A DNA stretch of 41,480 nucleotides from a virus: the IMG/VR virus record IMGVR_UViG_3300018420_002746, positions 1-41,480 of that record. One strand, 5' to 3'. The notes beneath the pieces were generated by a model, which worked only from the letters and a program-made list of their open reading frames with translations, was not told where the DNA came from and did not search any database. Position numbers and translations under genes: made by a program. Of the stretch, positions 40,259 to 41,480 are shown piece by piece. Positions within the stretch are counted from its first letter, which is position 1; each line of letters opens with the position of its first letter.

Positions 40259-40884
40259 TGCCAAGACTTGTCACGTTTGGATGTTCATTTACATACGGCC
40301 ACAGTTTACCTGACTGTTATATAGGAAATGGACGTCCAGGTGATTCTCCTAGTAAGTTTGCTTGGCCAAATCTACTAGCAGAAAAGTTAGATTACGAGTG
40401 TTTAAATTTATCTGCTTGTGGTTCGGGTAATTATCAAATTTTACTAGATATTTTACGGACAGATTTCAAACAGGATGATTTAGTTGTAATAGGATATTCG
40501 TATTTTGATAGATATGAAAATTACCTAATGACTGATAAAATTGACGCAGGCTTTCAAATAACTTCAGAGTCTAAAGAACTTCAACATAGAATAGAAATCA
40601 ATAAAGTTATGTTAGGTGAGACAAGTGAAGAACAAAAGTTTTGGAATAATTGGTTATCCATACAACATGCAGAAATGATATTAAACTCTAAAAATATAAA
40701 AAATTATTCGTTTCTCAATGTGCCAGAAATAGCACAAGAAACAAAACCTGACTTGATCGAAATGCAAAACTTTATCGATCATATCAAATTAACATTTAAG
40801 GATTATGCTTTGGACAAAGAACATCCAGGAATTGAGACTCATCAGTTGCAATCAGAACAACTTTATAGTACAATAGCACTATGA
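40258..40884 (+). CDS. SGNH-hydrolase-like protein
   Basis: Encodes 208 residues, start overlapping the previous stop (TAATG). The N-terminus 'LVTFGCSFTYGHSLPDC' has the block I Ser (Ser10) of SGNH/GDSL enzymes; 'SACGSGNYQILLDILRTD' fits the block II/III region, and 'DKEHPGIETHQL' near the end (Asp186-x-x-His189) fits the block V catalytic pair. SGNH enzymes deacylate or hydrolyse esters on sugars or lipids. The substrate is unknown. The gene sits between DsbA and the DNA polymerase. Confidence 0.75.
   Translation: MPRLVTFGCSFTYGHSLPDCYIGNGRPGDSPSKFAWPNLLAEKLDYECLNLSACGSGNYQILLDILRTDFKQDDLVVIGYSYFDRYENYLMTDKIDAGFQITSESKELQHRIEINKVMLGETSEEQKFWNNWLSIQHAEMILNSKNIKNYSFLNVPEIAQETKPDLIEMQNFIDHIKLTFKDYALDKEHPGIETHQLQSEQLYSTIAL
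40846..40874 (+). promoter_or_regulatory. Possible sigma70 promoter for gp43, leaderless
   Basis: TTGCAA (40846-40851), 17-base spacer, TACAAT (40869-40874), six bases before the ATG at 40881. It lies inside the previous coding region, so a chance match cannot be ruled out. Confidence 0.5.
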
Positions 40885-41480
40885 GTTATATCGACGCCAT
40901 ACATGATAAATCTGCGGAACGAATACATGTCGTAGAACGTACCCCTGAGGGTAACAGAGACTTTAAAGAGTATCCTACGAATTATGTTCTGTATTATGAA
41001 GATCCTAAGGGCAAACATCGATCACTTTATGGCACTCCTGTCAAAAAGTTTTCGTCACGTAAACAAGCAGAGTGGGAGAAAGAGAAACGCATCCACGGTA
41101 AGAAACGTCTGTTTGAAGCAGACATTCCGATCGTCTTCAGATGCCTTAGTGAAAACTATCTGAAGGTTGATGCCCCTAAACTGCATACGTGTTTTTTTGA
41201 TATCGAGGTAGACTTTGATCCTAGTAGAGGATTCTCTCCTCCAAGTGATCCATTCAATCCTGTGACTGCTGTTAGTCTATACTTAGACTGGCTTGATCAG
41301 TTAGTATGTCTTGCAGTTCCCCCTAAGCATATGACGTATGAGACTGCACAAGAAGCAATCGCAGAGTTCCCTGATACTATGTTGTTCAGAACAGAGAAAG
41401 AATTGTTTGATGCATTCTTTTCTTTAATCGAAGATGCAGATGTGTTGTCAGGTTGGAACTCAGAAGGATATGATATTCCG
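40881..41480 (+). CDS. 43: Family B DNA polymerase gp43, N-terminal part (runs off window)
   Basis: The open frame runs 200 codons to the window edge. It begins 'MSYIDAIHDKSAERIHVVER' and overlaps the SGNH gene by ATGA. The exonuclease motifs of family B polymerases are visible: Exo I 'CFFDIEVDFD' (Asp107, Glu109) and Exo II 'GWNSEGYDIP' (Trp192-Pro200, cut by the window end). The N-terminal domain length matches T4 gp43. It replicates the phage genome with the clamp and gp44-like loader. The polymerase domain itself is outside the window. Confidence 0.95.
   Translation, partial: MSYIDAIHDKSAERIHVVERTPEGNRDFKEYPTNYVLYYEDPKGKHRSLYGTPVKKFSSRKQAEWEKEKRIHGKKRLFEADIPIVFRCLSENYLKVDAPKLHTCFFDIEVDFDPSRGFSPPSDPFNPVTAVSLYLDWLDQLVCLAVPPKHMTYETAQEAIAEFPDTMLFRTEKELFDAFFSLIEDADVLSGWNSEGYDIP

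Noticed and set aside
1-41480. tRNA genes, CRISPR arrays, insertion sequences or integrase
   Set aside because: No cloverleaf, regularly spaced repeats, transposase or attachment-like repeats were recognised; intergenic gaps are too short for most of these. I could not run a covariance search.

Overview
The window is AT-rich, gene-dense and almost intron- and gap-free. It reads as part of the genome of a T4-like myovirus of a marine bacterium. The support is a T4-type core set: sliding-clamp loader gp44 (3660-4583), a family B DNA polymerase gp43 that runs off the right edge (40881-41480), a DsbA-like late-transcription protein (39998-40258), a GroES/gp31-like co-chaperonin (2736-3113), PhoH, T4-type late promoters (TATAAATA / GATAAATA) and many small genes with overlapping ATGA or TAATG junctions. 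The AT bias and gene families resemble T4-like phages of cyanobacteria and SAR11-type bacteria. The host cannot be fixed from this sequence alone.

Layout. 1-2732: end of a repeat-containing virion protein, then small unknown genes and an orphan DnaE-like fragment. 2736-5094: co-chaperonin, an exported EF-hand-like protein, a strong promoter, gp44 and two small genes. 5162-5947 (minus): PhoH. 6121-7301: two conserved unknown genes behind tandem late promoters. 7350-10494: DnaJ and a ClpA-type unfoldase. 10547-25109: a late block of small structural-type proteins, a nucleotidyltransferase with a long tail, a glycosyltransferase-like protein, a ParB-like protein, a Dps-like protein and a 2021-residue giant. 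25106-32587: a tight operon with a lipoprotein, a CxxC protein, a YkgJ-like protein, an asparagine-synthetase-like enzyme, a second ParB-like protein, a radical SAM protein and two basic or cysteine-containing structural-type proteins. 32584-34160: a divergent methyltransferase and a diiron protein. 34174-39925: a small-molecule or surface-decoration module (amidotransferase, kinase-nucleotidyltransferase, cupin, two sulfotransferase-like proteins, 2OG oxygenase, UDP-glucose-dehydrogenase-like protein), interrupted on the minus strand by a metallopeptidase and a membrane protein. 39998-41480: DsbA-like protein, SGNH-like protein and gp43.

Three themes stand out. First, at least nine proteins begin with a short MK/MR... 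leader ending in (L/I)xE. This looks like the T4 capsid-targeting sequence cut by the prohead protease gp21, and the set includes a HEXXH peptidase, two ParB-like proteins and a diiron protein, so they may be capsid cargo. Second, several sigma70-like and late promoters sit only 5-7 bases before the start codon, which predicts leaderless mRNAs. Third, two enzyme groups (AsnB-like plus radical SAM; amidotransferase plus APS-kinase-like/nucleotidyltransferase plus sulfotransferase-like) look like candidate biosynthetic systems that a standard phage annotation would leave as scattered unknowns.
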